From Giesbergeria sp. (GTDB taxonomy: Bacteria; Pseudomonadota; Gammaproteobacteria; Burkholderiales; Burkholderiaceae_C): a DNA stretch of 64,000 bases. The notes under the pieces were generated by a model that had not been told where the DNA came from, searched no databases, and saw only the letters and a program-made list of their open reading frames with translations. The position numbers and the translations under genes were made by a program. Below, piece by piece: positions 51,974 to 59,023 of the stretch; within the stretch, counting starts at the first letter, position 1; each line of letters opens with the position of its first letter. The stretch lies in contig JAKLLE010000011.1 in the NCBI GenBank assembly GCA_023150295.1, forward strand, positions 1-64,000. The letters are read 5' to 3'.

Positions 51974-52350
51974 ACATCACCACAGCCCACCGCGCAGCCC
52001 GCAACGCTGCCACCCTTGCCACCGCCGACGCGGGCGCAGGCAATGCCAGCATCAAGCTCTACACGGCAGAGGGCGGCACGCTGCTGGGCACGCGCACGTT
52101 GGCAAAGCCCTGTGGTGTGATCAACGGCGCGGGCCGCATCGTCCTGCAATTGGGTGCAGCGCAGGAGATGGTGGCCGCAGACGGCACGGCCACCTGGGCA
52201 GAGTGGTGCAACGGCGACGGCGATCCAATAGCCACCGGCGCAGTGACTGACGAAACCGGCGCCGGGCCGTGGGTGCTGGAAGGCACCGCAGGCACCCAGG
52301 TGTACGCGGGCGGCGTCATTGGTCTTTCGGCCACAGCATTGATCGGCTGA
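51970..52350 (+). CDS. Small tail-associated protein
   Basis: 126 aa: AARNAATLATADAGAGNASIKLYTAEGGTLLGTRTLAKPCGVINGAGRIVLQLGAAQEM..., all-beta with alternating small residues. It looks like the small proteins that accompany phage tip baseplates. Coupled to its neighbour by ATGA. No precise function. Confidence 0.65.
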   Translation: MNITTAHRAARNAATLATADAGAGNASIKLYTAEGGTLLGTRTLAKPCGVINGAGRIVLQLGAAQEMVAADGTATWAEWCNGDGDPIATGAVTDETGAGPWVLEGTAGTQVYAGGVIGLSATALIG

Positions 52351-52354
52351 CGCC

Positions 52355-54229
52355 ATGGCAGACGGAAAGCTCACGTTCCTGCGCCCACACGACGGCACAG
52401 GCCGCCTCGTGTTCGGGGACGTGGGGGATGTGGTGGTCACGCCGCCCGTCACTATCGCGGTCGATACTGATCTGCCGGGCTTGGGCGCCTGTGCATTGTC
52501 CGTAGGGCCCGCGCTACGGGTGGACGCAGACCTGCCCGGCCTGGGCACCTGCACGCTGCTGTGGGACAGCAACACCAGCCGCCCCACCGTGGGCCAGACC
52601 ACCCACCACTACCAGCAGGCCACACCCGCCCGCACCGGGGCGCAAGGCGCCTACCAGCAAGCCCAGGCCCTGCCCACCGGCCTGCACAGCCACTACCAGC
52701 AGGCCCAGCCCGTGCAGGCGCCCACCAGCGCCGCATGGGATGATGCTGCTCACGCTCGCGCCACCGCTGGCCTGCGCTACCAGCAGGCCCAGCCCCTGCA
52801 CGCCCTGGGCCTCCGTGGCGCATGGCAAACGGCCCTTGGTCACCGCGTGGGCAGCGCCCTGCGCTACCAAGAGGCATGGCCGTTGCAGGTGCTGGGCTCC
52901 GCCCGCTTCCAGCAAGCGCTGGGCCTGCGACTGGGCGGCTTGCACCGCTACCAAGAGGCGCTGCGCAGCGGGCGCAGCTTCAGCGCGCGTTTTCAGCGGG
53001 CTCTACCCTGGCGCGTTGACCACCGGGTGCGCTACCAAGAGGCATGGCCCCCGCGCCCAGGCCTGTCGGTGCTCATCCCCGTGGAGCCGCCCGGCCCGCC
53101 GCCGTGCTACACGCCCAACGGCCACCTCGTCTTTACCGCTGCCCACGACGGCACCGGCCATCTTGTTTTTGTGTGCGAGCGCGCCACCCCGCCTGAGCCC
53201 GGCGGAACGGTGGTGGTGCCCGTGCGGAGGGTTTACATGACCGTCAACAACGTCACCCTGCATCGCGCCAGCGACGGCGCGCCCATCCCCGCCTACAGCC
53301 TGGGCCTTGGCCTGGATGCGGACTCATGGACGTGGAGCTGGCAGGCCAGCCTGCACGCCAGCGCGCTGCCCCTCATCCAGCCCGGCGCGGGCGGCGACCC
53401 GGTGGGCGTGCTGGCAAGCATCAACGGCACCACGCTGCACCTGGTGGCCGAGAGCTACTCGCGCGAGCGCAGCTTTGCCAACACACGCATCAGCGTGCGC
53501 GGGCGGGGCAGGGCGGCCGTGCTCGATGCCCCCTACGCCCCCACCCTCAACCACGGCAACGCCAGCGCCCGCACGGCGCAGCAGCTCATGCAAGACGTGC
53601 TCACCCTCAACGGCGTGGGCATCGGCTGGGCCGTGGACTTTGCCCCGCAAGACTGGCTTGTGCCGGGCGGCGTGTGGGCACACCAGGGCACGTACATCAG
53701 CGCGCTGCTCGACATTGCCGACGCCGCAGGCGCCTACCTGCAGCCGCACGACACCGCCGCCACCCTGCGCGTGCTGCCCCGCTACCCCACCGCCCCGTGG
53801 GACTGGCCCAGCGCCACGCCCGACTTTGAGTTGCCCGCCGACGTAGTGGCCGTAGAGGGCATCGCCTGGCAGCAAAAAGCCAACTACAACCGCGTGCACG
53901 TCAGCGGCACCAGCGCCGGGGTGCTGGGCGAGGTCACCCGCCTGGGCACGCTGGGCGATGCAGTGGCCCCCATGGTCACCCACCCCCTCATCACCCACGC
54001 CGACGCGGCCCGCCAACGAGGCCGCGCCGTGCTGGGCGACACGGGCCTGCAAGCCATCATCAGCCTGCGCCTGCCAGTGCTGGCCGCCACCGGCATCATC
54101 AAGCCCGGCGCCCTGGTGCGCTACGTGGACGGCCCCACCCAGCACCTGGGCCTGGTGCGCGCCACCAGCGTGGAGTGGCAAGCCCCCACCCTGCGCCAGA
54201 CCCTGACCGTGGAGACCCACCCAACATGA
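52355..54229 (+). CDS. Tail tip protein with eleven 14-residue YQxA repeats
   Basis: 624 aa. Residues about 86-240 consist of eleven units of 14 residues starting (Y/F/W)-Q-x-A (for example YQEAWPLQVLGSAR, FQQALGLRLGGLHR). A short duplicated module flanks them on both sides (GKLTFLRPHDGTGRLVF and GHLVFTAAHDGTGHLVF). The C-terminal 330 residues (VYMTVNNVTLHRASDGAPIPAYSLGLGLDADSW...) look like a baseplate hub domain. Coupled to the next gene by ATGA. Confidence 0.75.
   Translation: MADGKLTFLRPHDGTGRLVFGDVGDVVVTPPVTIAVDTDLPGLGACALSVGPALRVDADLPGLGTCTLLWDSNTSRPTVGQTTHHYQQATPARTGAQGAYQQAQALPTGLHSHYQQAQPVQAPTSAAWDDAAHARATAGLRYQQAQPLHALGLRGAWQTALGHRVGSALRYQEAWPLQVLGSARFQQALGLRLGGLHRYQEALRSGRSFSARFQRALPWRVDHRVRYQEAWPPRPGLSVLIPVEPPGPPPCYTPNGHLVFTAAHDGTGHLVFVCERATPPEPGGTVVVPVRRVYMTVNNVTLHRASDGAPIPAYSLGLGLDADSWTWSWQASLHASALPLIQPGAGGDPVGVLASINGTTLHLVAESYSRERSFANTRISVRGRGRAAVLDAPYAPTLNHGNASARTAQQLMQDVLTLNGVGIGWAVDFAPQDWLVPGGVWAHQGTYISALLDIADAAGAYLQPHDTAATLRVLPRYPTAPWDWPSATPDFELPADVVAVEGIAWQQKANYNRVHVSGTSAGVLGEVTRLGTLGDAVAPMVTHPLITHADAARQRGRAVLGDTGLQAIISLRLPVLAATGIIKPGALVRYVDGPTQHLGLVRATSVEWQAPTLRQTLTVETHPT
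52610..53074 (+). repeat. Coding tandem repeat, 42 bp unit
   Basis: About eleven diverged 42-bp units, many beginning TACCAGCAGGCC or TACCAAGAGGCA, encoding the YQxA repeats. Confidence 0.85.
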
Positions 54230-54447
54230 GCAACCTGTACCACCAGTTCCTGGCCCTGCTGCCCCCGCGCCCGCTGCAAGTGGGCGCCGTCACCGCAACC
54301 AGTGGAGACACCTGCACCGTGCAATTGCCCGGCGGTGGCGTGCTGCAAGTGCGCGGTGCTGCCGCTGTGGGCGACCGAGTGTTTGTGCGCGACGGCTTGA
54401 TTGAGGGGCTGGCGCCGAGCCTGCCCATAGTGAGCATTGACGTATAG
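54226..54447 (+). CDS. Small phage protein with OB-like strand set
   Basis: 73 aa: LPPRPLQVGAVTATSGDTCTVQLPGGGVLQVRGAAAVGDRVFVRDGLIEGLAPSLPIVSIDV, a small beta barrel pattern. Overlaps the previous gene by 4 bp and ends before a terminator. Probably a tip/baseplate accessory. Confidence 0.72.
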   Translation: MSNLYHQFLALLPPRPLQVGAVTATSGDTCTVQLPGGGVLQVRGAAAVGDRVFVRDGLIEGLAPSLPIVSIDV

Positions 54448-54468
54448 CGCCAGCGCAATCGTCAGAGC

Positions 54469-54499
54469 GCCCGCCCGTGGAGACACCGGCGGGCTTTTT
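54469..54499 (+). terminator. Terminator between tail and lysis genes
   Basis: Stem GCCCGCC / GGCGGGC with a 12-base loop and five Ts, 30 bp before the lysis gene. Confidence 0.75.
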
Positions 54500-54528
54500 G
54501 TTGTCTGCAACCCTGAAAGGAGACCCCC

Positions 54529-55485
54529 ATGAACCCCTTGAAACGCTGGCGCTGGTGGGCCGTGCTGGCCTTGCCTGTCGCTGTGATCGCAATCAACAGC
54601 TTCGGCCCCGATGGCTGGCGTGAGCCAGTGGTAAAGCTGCTGTGGCTGTCGTGGACGGCGCTGTGCGTTGCGCTGGCCCACAGCGCGCGCAAAGCCCTGT
54701 TCGACTATGCCCACGGGCGCGAGGCATGGCTCAAGGCCATGCAGCACCCCGTGGGCGCGGGCCTTGCGTTCCTGGGCCTGTGCCTTGTGTCTGCTGTGCT
54801 GGTGCTGGCCTTCACCGGCTTTGCGCGGGCGCAGCCCGTGCCGCAGCCCGCGCAGGCCATGGCGCCGCTGGTGGTGCACGAGATCGAGCAGCACTGGCCC
54901 GCCGCGCCGCGCCGCAGCTACCTTGGCGCGTTGATCGAAAAGGAAACCTGCATCACCCTGGCGCATCGCTCTTGCTGGAGCACCACGGCCCGCCTCAAAA
55001 CCAGCAGGGAAGAGGGCGCAGGCCTGGGGCAGCTTACCCGCGCTTGGCGGCCCGACGGCACACTGCGCTTTGACGCGCTGGAGGAAGCCCGCGCAATGGC
55101 GCCGCAGGCCCTGCGCGAACTGAACTGGGCCAACGTGTACACCCGCGCAGACCTGGGCGTGCGCGCCATCATCGTCAAGCTGCGCGACTGCCACAGCCGC
55201 TTTGAGCGCCTGGGGATTGACGACGAAATGGCCCGCCTGGCGTTTTGCGATGCGGCCTACAACGGCGGCCTGGGCGGCGTGCAGCAAGACCGCAAGCTCT
55301 GCGCCCTGACCGACGGTTGCGACCCCGCGCAGTGGTTCGGCCACGTGGAGCACCACAGCGCCAAGAGCCGCACGCCCTGGCAGGGCTACGGCGCGAGCGC
55401 GTTCGAGATCAACCGCGCCCACGTGCGCGCCACCGTGCCGCTGGAGCCCCGGCGGTGGCGGTATGCGCAATGGCTGGGGGTCTAG
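54529..55485 (+). CDS. Holin-like domain fused to lytic transglycosylase-like endolysin
   Basis: 318 aa. Residues 1-105 hold two or three hydrophobic segments (WWAVLALPVAVIAINSFG; LLWLSWTALCVALAH; AGLAFLGLCLVSAVLVLAFTGFARA) with the look of phage 2-3 TM holins. Residues 115-318 resemble lysozyme-like transglycosylases, with a candidate catalytic Glu in GALIEKETC, the GAGLGQLTRAW motif and AYNGGLGGV. In other phages these are separate genes; here one uninterrupted frame encodes both. Could act as a membrane-tethered (SAR-like) endolysin. Confidence 0.75.
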   Translation: MNPLKRWRWWAVLALPVAVIAINSFGPDGWREPVVKLLWLSWTALCVALAHSARKALFDYAHGREAWLKAMQHPVGAGLAFLGLCLVSAVLVLAFTGFARAQPVPQPAQAMAPLVVHEIEQHWPAAPRRSYLGALIEKETCITLAHRSCWSTTARLKTSREEGAGLGQLTRAWRPDGTLRFDALEEARAMAPQALRELNWANVYTRADLGVRAIIVKLRDCHSRFERLGIDDEMARLAFCDAAYNGGLGGVQQDRKLCALTDGCDPAQWFGHVEHHSAKSRTPWQGYGASAFEINRAHVRATVPLEPRRWRYAQWLGV

Positions 55486-55487
55486 CC

Positions 55488-56030
55488 ATGCTCGACAAGA
55501 TCAAGGCCTACGGCTTCCAGGCCCTTGCGCTGGCGTTGGGCGTGCTGCTGCTGGTGCAAACCGGGCGGCTGCACACCGAGCAAGTAGCGCACGAAAAGCT
55601 CAAGACCAGCACGGCCCAAGCGGCCACTGAGCGCGCCACGGCGGCGCTCACCATCGAGCGGCAAGCCGCGGCCAAGGAATCCACCCACGCGCAGCAAACC
55701 CAGGAGGTATCCGATGCGTTCACCGTTTCACAGCCCGTGCGCGATGCTCTGCACCGCGCTGATCTTGCTCGCGTTGAGCGGCTGCGCCTCGACCAGGCCC
55801 GCAGAGCCGCCACCTACCGCGCGATGTCCCAAGCCTGCGCCGCTGCCAGCGGCGGTGTCGCGGATCGACTTGCAGCCCTCGACGCCCAGCTTGTCGAAGG
55901 CGTTGCAGTGGTCGGAGACCTCAGAGCAGTTATTGCGCGGCGAGACGCCGAAGTAGTGCTGTTGCGCGGCGTGGTCGATGCAGACCGCGCTTTGACAACG
56001 CCGGATGCAGCCCCATCGGCTGCGCCCTGA
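55488..56030 (+). CDS. Rz-like spanin (inner-membrane subunit)
   Basis: 180 aa. N-terminal TM (YGFQALALALGVLLLVQTG), then a long coiled coil (HEKLKTSTAQAATERATAALTIERQAAAKESTHAQQ...). Follows the endolysin by two bases. With the embedded lipoprotein it forms the spanin pair that fuses inner and outer membranes at the last step of lysis. Confidence 0.85.
   Translation: MLDKIKAYGFQALALALGVLLLVQTGRLHTEQVAHEKLKTSTAQAATERATAALTIERQAAAKESTHAQQTQEVSDAFTVSQPVRDALHRADLARVERLRLDQARRAATYRAMSQACAAASGGVADRLAALDAQLVEGVAVVGDLRAVIARRDAEVVLLRGVVDADRALTTPDAAPSAAP
55714..55956 (+). CDS. Rz1-like spanin lipoprotein nested in Rz
   Basis: 80 aa in a second frame within Rz: signal peptide with lipobox LALSGC, then a Pro-rich mature part (STRPAEPPPTARCPKPAPLP). 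It lies entirely within Rz, the lambda arrangement. AGGAGG is located 9 bases upstream of the ATG. Confidence 0.85.
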   Translation: MRSPFHSPCAMLCTALILLALSGCASTRPAEPPPTARCPKPAPLPAAVSRIDLQPSTPSLSKALQWSETSEQLLRGETPK

Positions 56031-56169
56031 AAAAAAAGAACGAGGCGACCGCCTGGGTGCTACGAACACCCGGACGGCCACCAAGACCACTGAACGTGCC
56101 AGTGAGCCCAGCCAAGGCCCCGCCCACCTGTACAGGCGGGGGCGAGTGTATCAACCCCTGGAGCCCATC

Positions 56170-56967
56170 ATGGCAAACCCCATCATCCCGTGGCTCGGCG
56201 GAAAGCGCCGCCTTGCCGACATCATCATCCCGCGCTTCCCTGCGCATACCTGCTATGTGGAGGTGTTCGCGGGCGGCGCGGCGCTCTACTTTTTGCGCCC
56301 GCGTGCCGATTGCGAGGTGCTCAACGACATCAACGGCGAACTGGTCAATCTCTATCGTGTGGTGCAGCGGCACATGGAGGAATTCGTGCGCCAGTTCAAG
56401 TGGGCCTTGAGCAGCCGAGAGGTCTTCAAATGGACGCAGGCCACGCCGCCCGAAACACTGACCGACATTCAGCGCGCGGCCCGCTTCTACTACCTGCAGC
56501 ACCAGGCGTTCGGCGGGCGCGTGGAGAGCCAGACCTGGGGCACCGCCACCACCGTGGCCGCGCCCACGGTGAACCTGCTGCGGCTGGAGGAAGACCTGAG
56601 CGCCGCGCACCTGCGCCTCACGGGCGCGTACATCGAGCGCCTGGACTGGCAGGAGTGCATCAAGCGCTACGACCGCCCGCACACCCTGTTCTACCTTGAC
56701 CCGCCGTACTGGCAGACCGAGGGCTATGGCGTGCCCTTCGAGTGGCCGCAGTACGAGGCCATGGCCCACTGCATGCGCAACCTGCAAGGCAAGGCCGTGC
56801 TCAGCATCAACGACCATCCGGACATCCGTACCTGCTTTGCGGGCCTGCAAATGGACGAGGTGCCCATCACCTACCAGGTGGGCGGTGGCGGCAAAAGCGT
56901 GGCCCGCACCGAGCTGATCATCTATAGCTGGGATCGCGCCGCAGAGCCCGCCGGGTTGTTCGAGTAG
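56170..56967 (+). CDS. DNA adenine methylase (Dam/D12 class)
   Basis: 265 aa. Motif I-like PWLGGKRRLADIIIPRFP and FAGGAALYF, DI-NGELVN, and the catalytic YLDPPYW are all there, as in D12-class N6-adenine methyltransferases. A phage enzyme could methylate its own DNA against host restriction or alter regulation. Located after lysis, preceded by a 139-bp gap without features; ATG at 56170 follows a weak site. Confidence 0.9.
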   Translation: MANPIIPWLGGKRRLADIIIPRFPAHTCYVEVFAGGAALYFLRPRADCEVLNDINGELVNLYRVVQRHMEEFVRQFKWALSSREVFKWTQATPPETLTDIQRAARFYYLQHQAFGGRVESQTWGTATTVAAPTVNLLRLEEDLSAAHLRLTGAYIERLDWQECIKRYDRPHTLFYLDPPYWQTEGYGVPFEWPQYEAMAHCMRNLQGKAVLSINDHPDIRTCFAGLQMDEVPITYQVGGGGKSVARTELIIYSWDRAAEPAGLFE

Positions 56968-57019
56968 GGCGTGTCAGACCACGGCGTGGGGACACTCGCG
57001 CCGGGGTTGACTGAGGCCC

Positions 57020-57042
57020 GGCACCAGAGCGTTACTGGTGCC
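57020..57042 (+). repeat. Stem-loop before small right-end genes
   Basis: Perfect 8-bp stem GGCACCAG / CTGGTGCC with a 7-base loop, no T run, 16 bp upstream of the next ATG. Could shape translation of that gene. Confidence 0.5.
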
Positions 57043-57058
57043 ACGCAAGGAGACCGAC

Positions 57059-57247
57059 ATGACCACAGCACCTACCGCAGCCCAAAAACAGCACGCAGAA
57101 ACCATGGCCGCCGCGCTCGCCCAGCTTGAGCACATCAAGGCCGTTATCCAGCGCAGCGCAGACCACATGCAGGCCCGCCCCGAGAACTGGGGCATCGCGG
57201 GCGACATGGCCGCCATCCTGGATCGCCTGAACAACGTGACGGCCTGA
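57059..57247 (+). CDS. Small hypothetical protein
   Basis: 62 aa from the ATG behind CAAGGAGAC: TTAPTAAQKQHAETMAAALAQLEHIKAVIQRSADHMQARPENWG, helical. Starts six bases after the track's frame would need. Function unknown. Confidence 0.6.
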   Translation: MTTAPTAAQKQHAETMAAALAQLEHIKAVIQRSADHMQARPENWGIAGDMAAILDRLNNVTA

Positions 57248-57249
57248 AC

Positions 57250-57450
57250 ATGACAACGACCAAGCTCCCAGCCAAGGCCGAAAAGGCCATCGCCCGCATC
57301 GCGCTTGAGCACTGCCGCATCGAGACATTGGAGGAGCGCCGCTCCGACAGGCTCGATTTCCACGACGTTGCCGTCTGGAACCTCAAAGCGGCGCTGGAGG
57401 CGGCCTATCTTGAGGGGATGAAGGAGGCGATGAAAAAAAAGCTTGCATAG
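57250..57450 (+). CDS. Small DUF6900-like protein
   Basis: 66 aa: KAEKAIARIALEHCRIETLEERRSDRLDFHDVAVWNLKAALEAAYLEG. The RRSDRLDFHDVAVW segment recurs in small proteins of plasmids and phages (I recall DUF6900). Three bases after the previous stop. No known function. Confidence 0.65.
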   Translation: MTTTKLPAKAEKAIARIALEHCRIETLEERRSDRLDFHDVAVWNLKAALEAAYLEGMKEAMKKKLA

Positions 57451-57470
57451 TTTCAAAATGAGACTATGAT
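57443..57470 (+). promoter_or_regulatory. Independent promoter with operator-like dyad
   Basis: -35 TTGCAT and -10 TATGAT are 16 bp apart. An imperfect dyad (CATAGTTTC / GAGACTATG) covers both. Drives the last three prophage genes. Confidence 0.6.
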
Positions 57471-57536
57471 AGAGCCCATGGACAAGCAATAACGCAAGTC
57501 CCCGGCGCCTCCCGGAATGAGGGGCAGGAGAGAAAA

Positions 57537-57803
57537 ATGGAATTCATCGCACGCATCCTGCACACGAATGGCCAAGTCACCACGAAGACCATTCTCACCC
57601 CTCCGGCATTGGTCGGCGCCCGTCTCACTAGCGATGGACTCATGCCCGCCTGCAGCGATCTGCGGAAGGCAGACCCCTCCGTAGCCGCGGTGAGAATTGC
57701 TGTGCCTGGGTTTCCCGATGATTACGAATGGAGTGGTAACTACACATCCGAGCACATGGCGGCAGTGGTGGCACGTGAGCGTGCGGGAACCAGCAATTGG
57801 TAA
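57537..57803 (+). CDS. Small hypothetical protein at prophage right end
   Basis: 88 aa, MEFIARILHTNGQVTTKTILTPPALVGARLTSDGLMPACSDLRKADPSVAAVRIAVPGFPDDYEW. Good GGAGAGA site. Has its own promoter and is placed beyond the lysis genes, so it may be expressed in the lysogen. No family recognised. Confidence 0.65.
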   Translation: MEFIARILHTNGQVTTKTILTPPALVGARLTSDGLMPACSDLRKADPSVAAVRIAVPGFPDDYEWSGNYTSEHMAAVVARERAGTSNW

Positions 57804-57808
57804 GCCCC

Positions 57809-58027
57809 ATGGGCAACAGGGCTCGCCTCATCGTGACGCCAGGGGGGCCTTGGCGTCTGTACACCCACCCGCTGGCCGGGTGGGAAATGCTTGGCACCGT
57901 CCAGCGCGGCATGGATATTGGCGCGCTGGCCCGCTCGCCATCTGGCATCCTTGCGCAAGTCAACGCCGGTGCCACCCGGTCACTTGACCAGCGTAAAGCC
58001 AGCGCAGCCATGGCGCCAGCAGAATGA
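57809..58027 (+). CDS. Small hypothetical protein
   Basis: 72 aa from MGNRARLIVTPGGPWRLYTHPLAGWEMLGTVQRGMDIGALARS. Weak ribosome site; 5 bp after the previous stop and overlapping the next gene by 4 bp, so part of the same transcript. Function unknown. Confidence 0.6.
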   Translation: MGNRARLIVTPGGPWRLYTHPLAGWEMLGTVQRGMDIGALARSPSGILAQVNAGATRSLDQRKASAAMAPAE

Positions 58028-58254
58028 CCCCCTCCGACCTGCGCGCCTGGCAGGCCCACATGGGCCTGACATACGACACCGCCGCCCAAGCCCTGGGCGT
58101 GAGCCGGGCAACATACGCCGAGTGGCTCGCGGGCAAAAGCCGCACCACGGGCAAGCCCGTCACGCCCAGCCGCACTGTCGCGCTGGCCTGCGCAGCTCTG
58201 GCTGCGGGGCTGGAGCCGTGGGGAGATTCGGGGGACTCGGCCGCGCTGGCCTGA
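58024..58254 (+). CDS. HTH DNA-binding protein
   Basis: 76 aa: PSDLRAWQAHMGLTYDTAAQALGVSRATYAEWLAGKSRTTGKPVTPSRTVALACAALAAGL is an XRE-type helix-turn-helix. Last gene before attR, 77 bp away. Candidate autoregulator of the promoter at 57443 whose dyad it could bind (inference). Confidence 0.75.
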   Translation: MTPSDLRAWQAHMGLTYDTAAQALGVSRATYAEWLAGKSRTTGKPVTPSRTVALACAALAAGLEPWGDSGDSAALA

Positions 58255-58330
58255 GCATTACAGTGCAGTATGTGTCGGAACGGACGGCATCCAGTCAATT
58301 AAAATCAATCACTTACCAGCGGCTGCAAAA

Positions 58331-58375
58331 CTACGAACCAAGGGGTCGTGGGTTCGATTCCTGCCAGCCGCACCA
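58331..58375 (+). repeat. attR of the prophage (45-bp core)
   Basis: Exact copy of the last 45 bases of tRNA-Arg (14032-14076). Only the 3' part of the tRNA is present. Right prophage boundary. Confidence 0.92.
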
Positions 58376-58381
58376 ACAGGT

Positions 58382-58416
58382 AAGCCCTGAGTCTGAAAAG
58401 ACTCAGGGCTTTTTCC
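58382..58416 (+). terminator. Original chromosomal terminator of tRNA-Arg
   Basis: Stem AAGCCCTGAGTCT and complement with a GAAA loop and five Ts. Before integration it followed tRNA-Arg directly. Confidence 0.88.
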
Positions 58417-58450
58417 TTTGGAATTTCCCAGAGCCACTATCGTCATCACC

Positions 58451-59005
58451 ATGAGCAAGGCTTTCACCAAGGAAACTGACCACGACGAGGACGACGGCCC
58501 GGCATTGCCGCCGATCCCCGCCGGGGGCAAGAACTACATCACGCCCCAGGGCTATGCGCGTCTGCGCGCCGAGCTGCTGCAATTGATGGACGAGGAGCGT
58601 CCCCGTGTGGTCGAGGTGGTGCATTGGGCTGCGAGCAATGGGGACCGGTCGGAGAACGGCGACTATCTGTACGGCAAGAAGCGCTTGCGCGAGATCGATC
58701 GCCGCATCCGTTTTTTGACCAAGCGGCTGGAGATTGCCGAGGTGGTCGATCCGTCGCTGCATGCTGGCAGCGACCAGGTCTTTTTTGGCGCCACGGTGCG
58801 CTATGTGGATGACCTGGGCGAGGAGCGCTGCATCACCATCATGGGCATTGACGAAGCCGACAGCAGCCAGGGGCAGGTGAGCTGGGTGGCGCCGGTGGCG
58901 CGCGCCCTGCTCAAGGCACGTGTGGGTGATGAGGTGGCCTTGCCCACGCCCTCGGGCGTGCGCCAGTTGGAGGTGGTGGAAGTGCGCTACCCGCAGCCTG
59001 GCTGA
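58451..59005 (+). CDS. greB: Transcription elongation factor GreB
   Basis: 184 aa from MSKAFTKETDHDEDDG. N-terminal coiled-coil hairpin (NYITPQGYARLRAELLQLMDEERPRVVEVVHWAASNGDRSENGDYLYGKKRLREIDRRIRFL) with the Asp/Glu tip that reaches the RNA polymerase active site, then the FKBP-like C-terminal domain. Rescues backtracked polymerase. About 25 residues longer at the N-terminus than E. coli GreB. The track start adds 11 residues over the terminator region. Confidence 0.92.
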   Translation: MSKAFTKETDHDEDDGPALPPIPAGGKNYITPQGYARLRAELLQLMDEERPRVVEVVHWAASNGDRSENGDYLYGKKRLREIDRRIRFLTKRLEIAEVVDPSLHAGSDQVFFGATVRYVDDLGEERCITIMGIDEADSSQGQVSWVAPVARALLKARVGDEVALPTPSGVRQLEVVEVRYPQPG

Positions 59006-59023
59006 GGCGCGGTCAGCGGCGCA

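Noticed and set aside
57020-57042. Rho-independent terminator
   Set aside because: Strong stem but no T run; listed only as a stem-loop.
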